Notes under the pieces: generated by a model | What the model was told of the DNA's origin: nothing | What the model saw: the letters and a program-made list of their open reading frames with translations, nothing else | The model's database searches: none | Part shown: positions 61,793 through 64,000 of the stretch, one piece after another | How positions within the stretch are numbered: position 1 is the first letter of the stretch | Layout of the letters: every line of letters starts with the position of its first letter | Origin: Halobellus rarus | GTDB lineage: Archaea > Halobacteriota > Halobacteria > Halobacteriales > Haloferacaceae | Direction: 5' to 3' | Length of the DNA stretch: 64,000 bases | Assembly (NCBI RefSeq): GCF_024494595.1 | Contig: NZ_JANHDI010000016.1 | Coordinates: 1-64,000, forward strand | Program-made: the position numbers and the translations under genes

Positions 61793-62668
61793 TCATTCTT
61801 TGATCACCACGCCGAAGCTGAGTCCGGCAGCGAGATACCTGTTGACGGCGATGACGAAGATGACGACGGGGATGATCGTCGCGGTGGTCGCCGCGGCGAG
61901 CATTCCCCATTCGATCTGACGCACGCCGATGAACTGATACACCTGCATCGTCACCGTCACCGCGTTGTTGTTCGTCAGCACCAGCGAGAACAGCAGTTCG
62001 ATCCAGGCGAAGATGAAACTGATGATCGCGACCGAGAAGATGCCGGGCTTCGCCGCCGGCAGAATCACTTTCCGGAACGCCTGGAACCGGGTCGCGCCGT
62101 CGACGCGGGCGGCCTCCTCCAGCGTCTCTGGAATGCCGTCGAAGAAGGCCTTCATCACCCACACGACCAACGAGATGTTGATCGTGATGTACATAAAGAT
62201 CATCCCGATCCGCGTGTCGTAGAGGTTCAGCGCTCTGAAGATCACGAAGAACGGGATGATGACGGCGACGGGCGGGAGCATCCGCGAGGAGAGGATCCAC
62301 ACGAGGACATCCCGCTGTTTCGGGATGTCGTACCGCGAGAGCACGTACGCCGCCGGGACGCCGATCAGCAGGACGAGGATCACGGAGGCGCTGACCATGA
62401 ACACGCTGTTGAAGAACGCGTAGACGAAGCTCGACTGCTGGAGCAGCTGGATGTAGTTGTAGACCGTGGGCAGGAAGATCCAGTCCGGGGGCAGCGAGAT
62501 GGCCGCGGTGGGCGGCTTCAGCGACATCGAGACGATCCAGTACAGCGGGAACAGGACCACGAAGGACCACACGAGCAACGCGGCGTGGCGTCCGGCCGAG
62601 ACGAGTCTCTCCCTGTTCGTCTTCGACAGTCGGCTGTCGGGCTGCTGTGCGTCGTCGACGGCCGCCAT
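61793..62668 (-). CDS. ABC sugar transporter permease 2 (MalG type)
   Basis: 291 residues, six helices, EAA loop EAARVDGATRFQAFRKVILP. ATG 62668 overlaps the last base of the preceding permease stop (TGATG), so a GTG three codons upstream is not needed. It ends 85 bases before the ATPase start. Confidence 0.93.
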   Translation of the reverse strand: MAAVDDAQQPDSRLSKTNRERLVSAGRHAALLVWSFVVLFPLYWIVSMSLKPPTAAISLPPDWIFLPTVYNYIQLLQQSSFVYAFFNSVFMVSASVILVLLIGVPAAYVLSRYDIPKQRDVLVWILSSRMLPPVAVIIPFFVIFRALNLYDTRIGMIFMYITINISLVVWVMKAFFDGIPETLEEAARVDGATRFQAFRKVILPAAKPGIFSVAIISFIFAWIELLFSLVLTNNNAVTVTMQVYQFIGVRQIEWGMLAAATTATIIPVVIFVIAVNRYLAAGLSFGVVIKE

Positions 62669-63603
62669 CAGTCCCACACCCCCTCGAACCCGACCTTGAT
62701 GATCAGGATGTTACACAGCGCGACGATGCCGACGAGGTAGACGATTGCGATGGCGGCCGCGCCGCCGAGGTCCACGAACGTGAACCCGGTCTGGAAGATG
62801 TTGATGCTCACCAGCTCCGTCGCCGTCCCGGGACCGCCGCTCGTGAGGCTGAACACCAGTCCGAACGTCCGGAACAGGTCGATCAGCCGGATCAGAATCG
62901 CGACGAACAGCACCGGTTTCATGTACGGGATGATGACGTGGACGTACCGCCGCCACAGCGGCGCGCCGTCGACCTTCGACGCCTCGAGTAGCGTCTTCGG
63001 CACCGAGGACATCCCCGCGTAGAAGATGATGAACATGAACGGCGTCCAGTTCCACGTGTCCACCAGGATCACCGTCAGTAGCGGCACGTCGCTGAGGAAG
63101 TTGGGGGCGACGAACGGGGTGAACTGCTGGATTAAGAACGGGATGATTCCGATCTCCGTGTTCAGCATAATCCGTCCGATCGTCGCGAGCGAGACGGGCG
63201 CGACGGCCATCGGGATGATGAAGGCGATCCGATAGAACGTCTTCATCCGGTCCGATTTGACGCCGGTCACGAGCGCGGCGAGGACGAACCCGATGCCGGT
63301 CTCTAAGGCCAGCGCGCCGGCGACGAAGGTGATCGTGATCACGAACGAGTTGATCGCGCCGCCGCTCGTGAACACCCGCTCGTAGTTCGCCAGTCCGTTG
63401 AACTGGCCGATCGTCGTCGGGTCGGTGAGCTGGTACTTGACGAGGCTCAGGTACAGGTCGTACGCCCCCGGGAAGATGGTGATCAGAAGCATCACGAGCA
63501 CCATCGGGGTGATGAACCAGTACGGGAGGTAGGCGTTCCACAGCTCCCGCAGCCTAGCCAGTCCGGACGGGCCCTGTGATGTGGTTTGGGTTGGTGTGCT
63601 CAT
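62668..63603 (-). CDS. ABC sugar transporter permease 2 (MalF type)
   Basis: 311 residues, six helices, EAA loop EASKVDGAPLWRRYVHVIIP. It lies 27 bases after the binding-protein stop and one base overlaps the partner permease. Confidence 0.93.
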   Translation of the reverse strand: MSTPTQTTSQGPSGLARLRELWNAYLPYWFITPMVLVMLLITIFPGAYDLYLSLVKYQLTDPTTIGQFNGLANYERVFTSGGAINSFVITITFVAGALALETGIGFVLAALVTGVKSDRMKTFYRIAFIIPMAVAPVSLATIGRIMLNTEIGIIPFLIQQFTPFVAPNFLSDVPLLTVILVDTWNWTPFMFIIFYAGMSSVPKTLLEASKVDGAPLWRRYVHVIIPYMKPVLFVAILIRLIDLFRTFGLVFSLTSGGPGTATELVSINIFQTGFTFVDLGGAAAIAIVYLVGIVALCNILIIKVGFEGVWD

Positions 63604-63630
63604 TGATTGTCTTGTGAGACGGCAAGCGTC

Positions 63631-64000
63631 TTACTCGCCGACGATGTCTTCGGCCGCGGAGGCAGCCCGAGTCATCGCCTCTTCGGCGGTCTGGTCGCCG
63701 CCGATGGCGGTCTGCAGTTCCTCGGAGTAGGTCTGGCCCCACTCGGGGTACTGGCTGTCGAACGGGTCCGGCGCAGCGGCCTGGAGCGACTCCAGCGTGA
63801 CGTCGGCGAAGTTGTCGCCGACCCGCGAGCGGTACTCCTCGTTCTCCCACGTGGACTGGCGCACCGAGAACCCGGCCCCGTTCTCGACGTGCATCCACGT
63901 GTTGGTCGGTTCCGAGGAGGCCCAGAGCATGAACAGGAACGCCTCCTCGGAGTTGTCGGCGTTCTGTGACGTCGCGATCTGCCACGCGAAGGCGTTCGGG
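63631..64000 (-). CDS. Extracellular sugar-binding protein, C-terminal part
   Basis: About 123 C-terminal residues; the gene continues past the window. ENGAGFSVRQSTWENEEYRS and WGQTYSEELQTAIGGDQTAE are typical of the last lobe of family-1 solute-binding proteins. Gene order binding protein, MalF, MalG, MalK repeats that of the galactoside importer. Confidence 0.85.
   Translation of the reverse strand, partial: PNAFAWQIATSQNADNSEEAFLFMLWASSEPTNTWMHVENGAGFSVRQSTWENEEYRSRVGDNFADVTLESLQAAAPDPFDSQYPEWGQTYSEELQTAIGGDQTAEEAMTRAASAAEDIVGE

Noticed and set aside
1-64000. CRISPR arrays, rRNA genes and integrase-flanked att sites
   Set aside because: No regularly spaced repeats, no rRNA signatures and no integrase or tRNA-adjacent duplication were found.

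Overview
The window is chromosomal or megaplasmid DNA of an extremely halophilic archaeon (class Halobacteria). The support is high GC in genes against AT-rich gaps, strongly acidic proteins, twin-arginine lipoprotein signals, TATA boxes 25-30 bases before start codons that imply leaderless mRNAs, and several families known only from haloarchaea (DpsA, amphi-Trp, DUF7344, DUF5789, HTH-10, archaea-specific SMC-related protein). The genus cannot be fixed from the sequence.

Layout. 1-1,244 is the N-terminal two-thirds or so of an SMC-like ATPase. 1,929-4,728 is a dioxygenase-like VOC protein beside a CcdA/TlpA/SCO thiol-redox and copper-delivery trio. 4,859-17,532 is a complete-looking galactoside regulon: an ABC sugar importer (binding protein, two permeases, ATPase), galactonate dehydratase, an SDR sugar dehydrogenase, alpha-galactosidase and beta-galactosidase in one tightly coupled minus-strand operon, with a divergent IclR regulator and a KDPG/KDPGal aldolase. 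I find four copies of one 25-bp inverted-repeat operator (GTT-N11-AAC core) in its three promoters. One sits on the regulator's own TATA box and the others lie upstream of the structural genes.

17,533-38,300 is a mixed region: DpsA, an iron-box-controlled pair (55-aa protein plus amphi-Trp protein), a metallophosphoesterase, acetyltransferases, a class III nucleotide cyclase fused to a methyltransferase, membrane proteins and lipoproteins. It contains several decayed genes: a frameshifted DUF7344 protein, a 5'-truncated ion channel, a broken glutamate-cysteine ligase, and a 1.8-kb gap with protein-like debris. 38,419-51,131 has an HTH-10 regulator, a YihY protein, an acetolactate-synthase-like/aldehyde dehydrogenase pair, and two copies of a two-gene module (DUF4177 protein overlapping a four-helix membrane protein) that flank a levansucrase. 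A third intact membrane paralogue stands alone at 28,091 and a wrecked fourth copy lies at 45,382. A DUF2270/diacylglycerol-kinase pair and an IS6-type transposase relic close this part.

51,799-64,000 is a second sugar region, probably for a deoxyhexose such as L-rhamnose or L-fucose and related acids: DhnA-type aldolase, PfkB kinase, two zinc alcohol/polyol dehydrogenases, a second galactonate-dehydratase paralogue with an altered metal-ligand residue, an SDR, rhamnulokinase-like kinase, fuculose-phosphate-type aldolase, and another ABC sugar importer whose binding protein runs off the window. The strongest candidates for new biology are the shared operator set, the duplicated DUF4177/four-helix modules, the cyclase-methyltransferase fusion and a membrane-anchored metzincin-like protein that has lost its catalytic glutamate.
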